From positions 1-5,408 of the forward strand of contig VBJR01000122.1 in the NCBI GenBank assembly GCA_005880175.1: a DNA stretch of 5,408 nucleotides. Direction: 5' to 3'. Shown here one piece after another: positions 1-4,998 of this stretch. Every line of letters starts with the position of its first letter. Position 1 is the first letter of the stretch. The DNA comes from Chloroflexota bacterium (GTDB lineage Bacteria > Chloroflexota > Dormibacteria > Dormibacterales > Dormibacteraceae). Position numbers and translations under genes: made by a program. The notes under the pieces are model-generated. The model was given only the letters and a program-made list of their open reading frames with translations. It made no database searches and was not told the origin of the DNA.

Positions 1-231
1 ACTCCCCGGCCTGCATCCCGACGCCAGCGGTCCGGGTCCCGGCGCCCGCGAGCTCTGCGAGCGGGTGCCGGGTGGCCGCCGTGGCAGCCTCCCCCTCCTC
101 ATGGCGAGCCGGGACGGGCTCTGGGGGCGGAGCCTGGAAGCACGCGGCGGGCGGAGTCGCGGCCGGTCAGTTGCCTCTGACGGGCCTTCATCGCGCCGGT
201 CTCCAGGGCTGCCCCGATGTTCAGCAGCTTC

Positions 232-1113
232 CTACACGCCGGCGAGCAGGCGCGCCTCCTCCAGGTACGGCTTCGACGGGTCGTTCGTGACCAGGTTGAG
301 GACGACCTGGTCGGCGCCCGCGTCGCGGTGCGCCTGCACCCGCTGGCGGACCTCCTCCACGCCGCCCCAGGCGATCAGGGCGTCGAACAGCGCGTCCGAG
401 CCCGGAGGCTCGATGTCGGCCTCGGTCCAGCCCAGGGCGAGCAGGCTGTTGCGGTAGTTCGGCGCGCGCAGGTAGAAGCTGGTGTGCCGGTCGCCCGCCA
501 CGCGCGCCTCCTCGCGGGTGGCGGCCAGCACCACCGCCTGCTCGGGCGCCAGCAGCTTGCCGGGCCCGAGCGCGGCGCGGGCGCGCCGGGTGTGCTCGAC
601 GGGCACGAAGTACGGGTGGGCGCCGGCGGTGCGCTCGGCGGCCAGCGCCAGCATGCGGGGCCGGAGCGCGGCCAGCACCCGCGGGGGCGGCGCGGCCTCG
701 GGCCCTCGCCAGCGCGGCTCGGCCTCGTCCATCGCGTCCAGGTACGTGCGCATGGTCGAGACCGGGCGGCCGTAGTCGTGGCCGCGCACGGTGACGTTGC
801 CCTCGTGCGCGACGCCCAGCCCGAGCACGAAGCGGCCCCCGCCCAGCTCGTTCAGCGAGCGCGCGCCGAGGGCCATCGCGGTGGCGTCCCGAGCGTAGAT
901 GTTGGCGATCCCGCTGGCGACCGTCATGCGCTCGGTCGCCATCAGGAAGATGGCGCCCTGCACGAACGTCTCCCTCGCGAACGACTCGCCGTACCAGATC
1001 GTGTCGTAGCCGAGCGCCTCGAGCTCCGCCACGACGCGGCGCTGCACGTGCGTGGGAAACGCGGCGAGTTCACCGCTGAAGATGCCGAGCCGTCCCAGCC
1101 CTTCGTGTTGCAT
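232..1113 (-). CDS. luciferase-like (LLM) F420/flavin-dependent oxidoreductase
   Basis: The predicted 293-residue protein belongs to the bacterial luciferase-like TIM-barrel family, cytosolic enzymes that use reduced F420 or FMN. The N-terminus LGRLGIFSGEL followed by a helix ending in ELEALGYDTIW is the usual first beta-alpha unit. GRFVLGLGV near residues 93-101 is the family's glycine-rich core strand. The C-terminal GADQVVLNLV is the last barrel strand, and TNDPSKPYLEEARLL closes the protein. The overall pattern resembles the actinobacterial F420 subgroup (TIGR03620-like), recalled from memory and not searched. I chose ATG at 1113 because family homology begins a few residues later. An in-frame ATG at 1176 would add 21 residues unlike the family. 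No clear Shine-Dalgarno site precedes 1113. The gene diverges from, and overlaps by nine bases, the methyltransferase-like gene. The substrate is unknown. Family assignment is firm; F420 rather than FMN is inferred. Confidence 0.88.
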   Translation of the reverse strand: MQHEGLGRLGIFSGELAAFPTHVQRRVVAELEALGYDTIWYGESFARETFVQGAIFLMATERMTVASGIANIYARDATAMALGARSLNELGGGRFVLGLGVAHEGNVTVRGHDYGRPVSTMRTYLDAMDEAEPRWRGPEAAPPPRVLAALRPRMLALAAERTAGAHPYFVPVEHTRRARAALGPGKLLAPEQAVVLAATREEARVAGDRHTSFYLRAPNYRNSLLALGWTEADIEPPGSDALFDALIAWGGVEEVRQRVQAHRDAGADQVVLNLVTNDPSKPYLEEARLLAGV

Positions 1114-2241
1114 GGCCGCACCCACACCGGCAGCCTGCCGCGGCCGAAGGAGCTGGCGGCGCTGCTCACCGCGCACGACCGGGGCGAGCCGGCGCCCGAG
1201 CTGGAGGCGCGCGTGCGCAGCGCGGTGGCCGACGTGGTGCGACAGCAGGCCGAGACCGGCATCGACGTCCTCAACGACGGCGAGATGGGAAAGATCGGCT
1301 ACTCCACCTATGTGAAGGAGCGGCTCACCGGCTTCGGCGGCGAGTCACAGTGGGCGGCGCGGCGCCGGCCCGAGCTGGACGACCATCCGGACTGGGCGGA
1401 GCGCTGGGCCGCGCGCCTCGACCGCGGCGCGATCACCGCGCCGGCGTGCACGGGCGACGTGCGCGTCGCGGACCCGGACGCCGTCCACCGCGACATCGCC
1501 ACAGTGAAGGACGCGGCCGCCGCGGCCGGTGTCCCGGATGACAGATTGTTCATGAGCGCGGCGTCGCCCGGTGTCATCGCGCACTTCTTCGGGAACGAGC
1601 ACTATCCCGATCGGGAGGCGTTCCTGGCCGCGCTCTCCGATGCGATGCGCGCCGAGTACGAGGCGATCGCGGCGGCGGGCATCACGCTGCAGCTGGACTG
1701 CCCCGACCTGGCCATGAGCCGTCATTCCGTGTTCGCCGACGTGACGCTCGAGGAGTTCCGGCGCCAGGCGACGCTGAACGTCGAAGCGCTCAACCACGCG
1801 GTGGACCGCATCCCCGCGGAGCAGATGCGCCTGCATCTTTGCTGGGGCAACTACGAGGGGCCGCACGACCACGACATGCCGCTCAGGGACATCGTGGACG
1901 TCGTCCTGCGGGCGAAGCCGGCGGGGATCTCGATCGAGGGCTGCAACCCGCGCCACGGTCACGAGTGGCAGGTCTGGGAGGATGTGCCGCTGCGGGACGG
2001 CCGGTACCTGGTGCCCGGCGTGATCGACTCGACGAACAACTACGTGGAGCACCCTGAGCTGGTCGCGCAGCGGCTGCTGAACTACGCGCGCATCGTCGGG
2101 CCGGAGCGGGTGATCGGGGGGAGCGACTGCGGGTTCGGCACGTTCGCCGCCACGGCGACGGTCGTGCCGAGCATCACGTGGTCGAAGCTGCGCTCGCTCG
2201 TCGACGGCGCCCGGCTGGCCTCCGGGGCTCTGCAGCCCTGA
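1105..2241 (+). CDS. MetE C-terminal-domain family zinc methyltransferase-like protein
   Basis: The predicted 378-residue protein corresponds to the C-terminal catalytic half of cobalamin-independent methionine synthase (COG0620). It is the usual length for the stand-alone family. The N-terminal THTGSLPRP (residues 6-14) is the family opening, and ETGIDVLNDGEMGK (from residue 50) is the conserved substrate-side strand. The zinc ligands are all visible: His244 and Cys246 in HLCWGNYEGPH, Glu278 in ISIEG, and Cys342 in GGSDCGFG. These enzymes activate a thiol on zinc for alkyl transfer. The thiol could be homocysteine, but epoxyalkane:coenzyme M transferases belong to the same superfamily and share this HxC...C pattern, so the acceptor is open. 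The frame stays open far upstream, but that part is antisense to the oxidoreductase. I therefore place the start at GTG 1105, or TTG 1108, just before the family N-terminus; neither has a ribosome site. The neighbouring oxidoreductase may serve the same pathway. Confidence 0.87.
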   Translation: MLHGRTHTGSLPRPKELAALLTAHDRGEPAPELEARVRSAVADVVRQQAETGIDVLNDGEMGKIGYSTYVKERLTGFGGESQWAARRRPELDDHPDWAERWAARLDRGAITAPACTGDVRVADPDAVHRDIATVKDAAAAAGVPDDRLFMSAASPGVIAHFFGNEHYPDREAFLAALSDAMRAEYEAIAAAGITLQLDCPDLAMSRHSVFADVTLEEFRRQATLNVEALNHAVDRIPAEQMRLHLCWGNYEGPHDHDMPLRDIVDVVLRAKPAGISIEGCNPRHGHEWQVWEDVPLRDGRYLVPGVIDSTNNYVEHPELVAQRLLNYARIVGPERVIGGSDCGFGTFAATATVVPSITWSKLRSLVDGARLASGALQP

Positions 2242-2257
2242 GGCGCCGCCGGGCGCC
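2242..2257. terminator. GC hairpin between convergent genes
   Basis: GGCGCC, a four-base loop GCCG, then GGCGCC forms a perfect six-pair stem starting right after the methyltransferase-like stop codon. It lies between two convergent genes that end 43 bp apart, so it could end transcription from both sides. There is no T-tract, which is common for actinomycete terminators. Its role is inferred from position and shape. Confidence 0.4.
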
Positions 2258-2284
2258 GTTCACAGAGACGACGGGAGGGAGCGG

Positions 2285-2698
2285 TTACTGAGCCGACTCG
2301 GCCGCTGCGGCGGCCTTCGCCGCGGCGAGTCGCTCGGCGCGCGCGGCGCGAGCCTTGGCCAGGGCCTGGTTGCGGCGCGCGAGCACCTCGGGGTCAGTGA
2401 TCGGCCGGCGCGTGCGGCGCGGCTTCACCTCTGCCAGCGCGAGCGGCTCCGAGCCCCGGCGTCCGCGGCGTCCACGCGGCCCACCGGTCAGTCGCCCGAG
2501 CGCCGACCCGATCTCAGTCAGCTCGTTGCGCAGCCGCTCGTTCTCCTCGGTGAGCTCCTTGTTCTCACGCTGGAGAGACTCGTTGGCTGTCACGAGCTGG
2601 GCGATCTGATCGACGATGGCCCGGGTGCCGCCCGCGGCGCGAGTGCTCCGCCGCCTACCCCTGGTCGTCGTCCGGTTTCCTGTCGCAGTCCTTGGCAT
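2285..2698 (-). CDS. basic leucine-zipper-like coiled-coil protein, 137 aa
   Basis: I do not recognise a characterised family. The protein has four visible parts. A basic N-terminus (residues 8-20, RGRRRSTR) comes first. A strict heptad coiled coil follows, with I28, L35, L42, L49, L56, I63 and L70 at one core position and I32, N39, N46, N53, L60 and L67 at the other. Next is a glycine-arginine patch, GGPRGRRGRRG (residues 72-82). The end is a lysine/arginine/alanine-rich helix (roughly 104-134). Core asparagines usually favour parallel dimers, and the basic flanks suggest nucleic-acid binding. There is no signal peptide, membrane segment or cysteine. ATG 2698 is well supported by GAGG at 2705-2708, six bases upstream. 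The gene is single, convergent with the methyltransferase-like gene, and preceded by a dyad-rich promoter region. A DNA-organising or transcriptional role is inference; a structural coiled-coil role is also possible. Confidence 0.8.
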   Translation of the reverse strand: MPRTATGNRTTTRGRRRSTRAAGGTRAIVDQIAQLVTANESLQRENKELTEENERLRNELTEIGSALGRLTGGPRGRRGRRGSEPLALAEVKPRRTRRPITDPEVLARRNQALAKARAARAERLAAAKAAAAAESAQ

Positions 2699-2704
2699 TC
2701 CTTA

Positions 2705-2736
2705 CCTCACGGGTGTAGATGTGGCGGACTGTATCA
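2705..2736 (-). promoter_or_regulatory. probable promoter and ribosome site of the coiled-coil gene
   Basis: Reading the minus strand, TGA-TACAGT (2736 to 2728) matches an extended -10 element, with the hexamer at 2733-2728. A start site near 2722 would give a leader of about 24 nt carrying GAGG at 2708-2705, correctly placed for ATG 2698. No good -35 is seen. TTTACA (2747-2742) is too close to act as one for this -10. The ribosome site is more certain than the promoter. Confidence 0.35.
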
Positions 2737-2793
2737 CAGCCTGTAAAGCCGCCGCCGCTGTGCGATACAAGGTGGGTCGTCACAGTCCACATC
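2718..2793. repeat. large imperfect dyad over the coiled-coil gene promoter
   Basis: Nested inverted segments pair across this stretch: GATGTGG (2718-2724) with CCACATC (2787-2793), ACTGT (2728-2732) with ACAGT (2782-2786), TGTATC (2730-2735) with GATACA (2764-2769), and ACAGC (2736-2740) with GCTGT (2757-2761). Short insertions interrupt the symmetry. The left arm covers the proposed -10 of the coiled-coil gene, so the dyad could be an operator or a structured element. It could also be the remains of a small palindromic repeat. Confidence 0.5.
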
Positions 2794-3064
2794 AGCGTAT
2801 GCGGCGGCGCGGTGGGACTGAACGTTTTGTAAGGCGGCTGACACGGGCGCTCTGGTAAGCGCGCCCACGTCACTTTGTGGCCGGCCGGTGCGAGCGGCTG
2901 CCGGCTTCCAGCGTCCGCGGCGAGGTCTCCCGCGGCCCCGCCGGCGACAGTGGCCCGGCCCGCCGGCGCCGCCCCGCCCGGCGCTCCGGGGCACGCGCGG
3001 AACGGCAGGCGAGGGGTTCAGCGTACTGAACGGCCGGCTCGACCGTTGCGTAGATCATGGGACC
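2794..3064. other. gene-free, very GC-rich segment left of the tRNA fragment
   Basis: No frame here gives a protein I believe; the open frames follow from the low frequency of stop codons in GC-rich DNA. Two small structures are visible. GGGCGC / GCGCCC (2845-2850 and 2861-2866, ten-base loop) could be a hairpin. GTTCAG-CGTA-CTGAAC (3016-3031) is a perfect short inverted repeat. It has GTTC on the left and GAAC on the right, opposite to an actinobacterial LexA box, so I do not call it an SOS site. A 62-codon minus frame starting at ATG 3058 has GC-rich third positions but looks like no known protein. Confidence 0.5.
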
Positions 3065-3092
3065 TGGCGGAGAGGGTGGGATTCGCACCCTC
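3065..3092 (-). other. serine tRNA 3'-end fragment, probable attachment site
   Basis: Read on the minus strand this is the end of a class II tRNA: T-stem GAGGG (3092-3088), T-loop TGCGAAT (3087-3081), T-stem CCCAC (3080-3076), acceptor CCTCTCC (3075-3069), discriminator G (3068) and CCA (3067-3065). The ending CCACCCTCTCCGCCA is typical of actinobacterial tRNA-Ser. The rest is absent: no GGAGAGG 5' acceptor strand lies at the expected distance near 3150. The copy is also non-functional, with G in place of the invariant second T of the T-loop and an A-A mismatch in the T-stem. Exact tRNA-like sequence runs from 3065 to about 3085. This is the form of the distal att repeat left when an element integrates into a tRNA 3' end, which would put the element on the right. 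A simple truncated tRNA pseudogene is the alternative. Confidence 0.6.
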
Positions 3093-3172
3093 GGGCTTGG
3101 GTTCTGAACTCGCCGGGGGATCGTCCCATCCGTCTCGTCCGTGTTCGGAGGTCGCCTGCGCTGCCGGGGAAC

Positions 3173-3193
3173 GTGTCAGGTGGGTGTCAGGTG
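3173..3193 (+). repeat. tandem GTGTCAGGTG pair
   Basis: GTGTCAGGTG occurs twice perfectly (3173-3182 and 3184-3193) with an 11-bp period, about one helical turn, 80 bp inside the probable att site. Same-face repeats next to an att core are where recombinase arm-type sites lie, but that role is inference. Confidence 0.6.
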
Positions 3194-3250
3194 CCATGTC
3201 GAGGCGTATCGCCACGCTTGACGAGTTCCTACCTCGGATCGGCGCTCGCG

Positions 3251-3394
3251 CTCGGACAGCGGACAGGACAGGACAGGCGGGCGGACAAGTCGGTGCTCAA
3301 GCCGAATGCGGTCCCGACTGGTGGGCGTCGGCCAGGACGTAAAGTCTTCTCGCGAGTGCCTGTCGGCCCGCCTGTTCCCTGTCGGCTGTCGTGG
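3251..3394. repeat. long imperfect inverted repeat with GGACA/CTGTC units
   Basis: The left arm (3251-3289) contains GGACA at 3254-3258, 3261-3265, 3266-3270, 3271-3275 and 3283-3287. The right arm (3358-3394) contains its complement, CTGTC-type units. The core ACAGGCGGGC (3273-3282) pairs perfectly with GCCCGCCTGT (3366-3375), and most flanking bases also pair, with a 2-3 nt bulge. The 68-nt interior contains a smaller stem, CCGAC / GTCGG. On either strand it would fold into a long hairpin. A single-strand origin, transfer origin or non-coding RNA are possibilities; none is shown. Confidence 0.55.
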
Positions 3395-3404
3395 CCGGGT
3401 GATA

Positions 3405-3420
3405 GCGCGTTTAAACGTGC
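3405..3420. repeat. near-palindrome around CGTTTAAACG
   Basis: CGTTTAAACG (3408-3417) is a perfect 10-bp palindrome. With its flanks, GCGCGTTTAAACGTGC, it is symmetric over 16 bp except one base pair. Its AT-rich centre stands out in this GC-rich DNA. It could be an operator; no gene is seen directly beside it. Confidence 0.4.
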
Positions 3421-3619
3421 TGTTCGATGGCCAAGACGTACGCATGTTCGACCCGAAGGAATACGGCAGTCCCCCCGTTGGCTGAAATCCGTGAGGTCGG
3501 TGGCACGGTGTCAAGGCTCGCTCGGAGAGCGACGGCGAAGCCGCTCGGCCTTGACGGCGGGTCAGCGATCTCACAGCATGTCCGCTTGCGGGGGGACGAG
3601 TAGGGGGTCGTCTACCGCT

Positions 3620-3796
3620 TTACTCAGCCGGTCGATCGCCGAGAAGCTTCTGCACGTCGAGGCGGCGGATGCGGAGCTGGCCGGACGGGAGACGGATCGC
3701 TGCGAGGTGGCCGAGTCGGACCCAGCGCGCGATGGTCTTCTGGCTGACGCGGAGCATCTGGGCCGCTTCGGCCGAGGTGAGCAAGTCGTCCGGCAT
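3620..3796 (-). CDS. BldC/excisionase-like small HTH DNA-binding protein, 58 aa
   Basis: The predicted 58-residue protein is one MerR-superfamily winged helix domain (HTH_17 type). LLTSAEAAQMLRVSQKT (5-21) forms the first two helices, ending at the recognition helix. IARWVRLGHLAAIRLPSG (22-39) leads into the wing, and QLRIRRLDVQKLL (40-52) is the closing strand and helix. The pattern LLT-AE-A-M-RV--KT--RW---G-L--IR---G--R-R---V--LL matches BldC as I remember it, and also the Xis proteins of actinomycete integrative elements. Xis is favoured by the att-like site 500 bp downstream and by size. BldC-like regulation is favoured by the direct repeats at its own promoter. Third positions are strongly GC-rich. 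ATG 3796 is the only good start in the frame; no ribosome site is well spaced. The gene diverges from the GntR gene. It is easily missed because a 402-codon frame on the other strand covers it. Confidence 0.85.
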   Translation of the reverse strand: MPDDLLTSAEAAQMLRVSQKTIARWVRLGHLAAIRLPSGQLRIRRLDVQKLLGDRPAE

Positions 3797-3820
3797 GGTG
3801 GCATCGAGGCTACGTCTTAC

Positions 3821-3849
3821 CTTCTAAACCTTGTGGGCATGATGGGCAA
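3821..3849 (-). promoter_or_regulatory. possible promoter of the small HTH gene
   Basis: On the minus strand TTGCCC (3849-3844) and TAGAAG (3826-3821) are 17 bp apart, a standard -35/-10 spacing with moderate matches. Transcription would begin near 3814, about 18 nt before the ATG. The -35 lies inside the first iteron, so a protein bound to the iterons would touch RNA polymerase. Confidence 0.35.
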
Positions 3850-3885
3850 GATGGCCACGATGGGCGCAGATGGGCTAAGATGTCC
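3841..3885 (+). repeat. five GATGGGC-type iterons
   Basis: Five direct copies of a seven-base unit follow each other: GATGGGC (3841), GATGGCC (3850), GATGGGC (3859), GATGGGC (3869) and GATGTCC (3879). The start-to-start steps are 9, 9, 10 and 10 bp, close to one helical turn. They begin 44 bp upstream of the small HTH start codon and overlap its proposed -35. BldC is known to bind direct repeats as head-to-tail multimers, so these are good candidate sites for this protein. They could also be replication iterons. Confidence 0.7.
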
Positions 3886-4062
3886 CTCGGGGTCCGGTGT
3901 CCGTGAGCAACGATCCGGACTCGCGCGGGGTGGGAGACGAGCTGACGGTTTCCTCGGGGTAGCAGTCGGCTCTCTCCCCATTCGACGGCATTCATCGAAG
4001 ACAGGCTCGTTTTTCTGGTGTGGGAGGCGGGCCGCTCGCGCGCGGCAAGATTTCTCGGCATG

Positions 4063-4097
4063 TTGTCATGACGTCTTGATATGCTCAACGTCATGAG
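4063..4097 (+). promoter_or_regulatory. leaderless promoter and operator of the GntR gene
   Basis: TGA-TATGCT (4077-4085) is a well-formed extended -10. Seven bases then separate it from ATG 4093, so the transcript would begin at or next to the start codon. Arms TCATGACGT (4066-4074) and ACGTCATGA (4088-4096) are perfect nine-base inverted repeats flanking the -10. Each arm also holds a GTCATGAC-like half-palindrome (4065-4072 and 4090-4097), fitting the GT-Nx-AC pattern of GntR operators. The right one contains the start codon. Autoregulation is inferred. Confidence 0.6.
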
Positions 4098-4929
4098 TCC
4101 ACGGCCGGTGATCGACGCACCGTTGCCGGACGGCACGCTGGACCCGCAGAGTGGTCTTCCGCTGTATCGGCAACTCGCCACGCTACTCCGACAGGAGATG
4201 AAGCGTGGCACGTATCCGCCTGGCGCTCAGCTTCCGACGGAGCAAGCGCTCATGGATCGGTTCGACGTGACGCGGCCAACGATCCGCAGCGCGTATGACG
4301 AGCTGCGGGCAGAGGGCCTTGTGGTCACCTCACGTGGCAAGGGAACGTACGTTCGTGAGAGTCCCACGATGGTCCGCATCGGTGGTCCGTGGCGGCGGAC
4401 GGGCGAGTACCAGGGCAAGACGGCAACGTTCGAGGAGATGGAGCGCGCTGGCCACAAGCCGGGTGTGTACTACCTTGGCGTCGGTCAGGAGAGCGCGGCC
4501 GCTGACGTGGCCCGCTGGCTGGACGTGCCGCTTGGTTCGCCGGTCGCGGCTCGTCGCCGGGTGCTGCTGATGGACGATGAGCCTGTCCAGATCGCCGCGA
4601 GTTGGGTGCCATGGGACATCGCCGAGGGCACGCCACTGGAGGACTGCGAGTGCGAGCCGGAGGGCTCCTACCCGCACCTGGAGGCGGCGGGTCATCAGAT
4701 CGTCATGCTGGAGGAGGAGCTGTCCGCGCGGATGCCGACGCCGGATGAACGAAGCGTGCTCCGACTTCCGTCCGGCACGCCAGTTCTCCGGATGGTCCGC
4801 ACGGCACTCGATGCTGTCGGGCGCGTGGTTGAGGTCGCTGACACAGTGAACGCCGGCGACCGATACCGCATGGTCTATCCCTTCCCCTATCGGGGTCGGA
4901 CGGCCAAGCTCCTATCTCTTAGGAAATAA
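4093..4929 (+). CDS. GntR family (HutC/UTRA) transcriptional regulator
   Basis: The predicted protein has 278 residues. A GntR winged helix occupies residues 22-87: PLYRQLATLLRQEMKRGTYP, then GAQLPTEQALMDRFDVTRPT with the recognition helix, and LVVTSRGKGTYV as the wing. A UTRA effector domain follows (about 110-265), including the strands RRRVLLMDDEPVQIAASWVP and the terminal VVEVADTVNAGDRYRMVYPF. Size and layout fit the HutC subgroup, which includes KorSA/TraR-type repressors of actinomycete conjugative elements; the ligand is unknown. A GntR repressor next to a Xis-like gene beside a tRNA fragment suggests control of an integrative element. I prefer ATG 4093 over ATG 4081 because the -10 hexamer covers 4080-4085, which would exclude 4081 from the transcript. 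Neither start has a ribosome site. Third positions are less GC-rich than in the metabolic genes, consistent with transfer. Confidence 0.88.
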   Translation: MSPRPVIDAPLPDGTLDPQSGLPLYRQLATLLRQEMKRGTYPPGAQLPTEQALMDRFDVTRPTIRSAYDELRAEGLVVTSRGKGTYVRESPTMVRIGGPWRRTGEYQGKTATFEEMERAGHKPGVYYLGVGQESAAADVARWLDVPLGSPVAARRRVLLMDDEPVQIAASWVPWDIAEGTPLEDCECEPEGSYPHLEAAGHQIVMLEEELSARMPTPDERSVLRLPSGTPVLRMVRTALDAVGRVVEVADTVNAGDRYRMVYPFPYRGRTAKLLSLRK

Positions 4930-4972
4930 GAAGCACGCAAACTCGCACGGTACTGGATGTGCACTCGGGTTA

Positions 4973-4998
4973 TTGTCATGATAAGATGTAGACATGAC
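4973..4998 (+). promoter_or_regulatory. second leaderless promoter with the same operator motif
   Basis: TGA-TAAGAT (4979-4987) is an extended -10, six bases before ATG 4994. TTGTCATGA (4973-4981) repeats the nine bases found at 4063-4071 in front of the GntR gene. GACATGAC (4991-4998) is a second half-palindrome that contains the ATG, as in the GntR operator. The half-sites are centred 16 bp apart here and 25 bp apart there. The GntR protein is the obvious candidate repressor. Confidence 0.55.

Larger units (their letters stand above)
3094..3619. other. gene-free repeat-rich segment inside the putative element
   Basis: No open frame here has actinomycete-like codon bias. A minus frame over 3215-3018 and one over 3574-3176 have GC3 near 60-65%, no higher than their other codon positions as judged by hand. 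This is where an integrase would sit, between att site and xis-like gene, and I find no tyrosine-recombinase or serine-recombinase motifs. What it does hold is structure: a 10-bp tandem repeat (3173-3193), GGACA repeats within a long inverted repeat (3251-3394), and a near-palindrome (3405-3420). These could be recombinase arm sites, a replication or transfer origin, or decay of lost genes. Confidence 0.45.

Noticed and set aside
1..231. Possible gene ends or starts in all frames left of the oxidoreductase
   Set aside because: The translations are arginine/proline/glycine-rich with no recognisable domain. A minus frame containing GAALETGAMKARQRQ ends at a stop near 100 and has no convincing start.
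217..1104. N-terminal extension of the methyltransferase-like frame
   Set aside because: It is antisense to the oxidoreductase, and the family N-terminus begins only after 1105.
3016..3031. GTTCAG-CGTA-CTGAAC as a LexA/SOS box
   Set aside because: The half-sites are in the opposite orientation to GAAC-N4-GTTC.
3065..3150. A complete tRNA gene
   Set aside because: The 5' acceptor strand and D-arm are absent, and the T-loop is defective.
3018..3215. Minus-strand frame that might be an integrase C-terminus reading into the att site
   Set aside because: There is no DTYxH-type tyrosine motif. Third positions are no more GC-rich than second positions.
3427..3603. 58-codon plus-strand frame starting MAKTYACSTRR
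   Set aside because: There is no ribosome site, no domain and no supporting promoter.
2888..4096. 402-codon plus-strand open frame across the gene-free region
   Set aside because: It runs through the tRNA fragment and antisense to the HTH gene, has no domain, and its middle part is the mirror of the HTH gene.
3810..4211. Minus-strand frame opposite the GntR gene start and the iterons
   Set aside because: It has weak codon bias, overlaps the operator and GntR N-terminus, and ends in a repeat-encoded tail.
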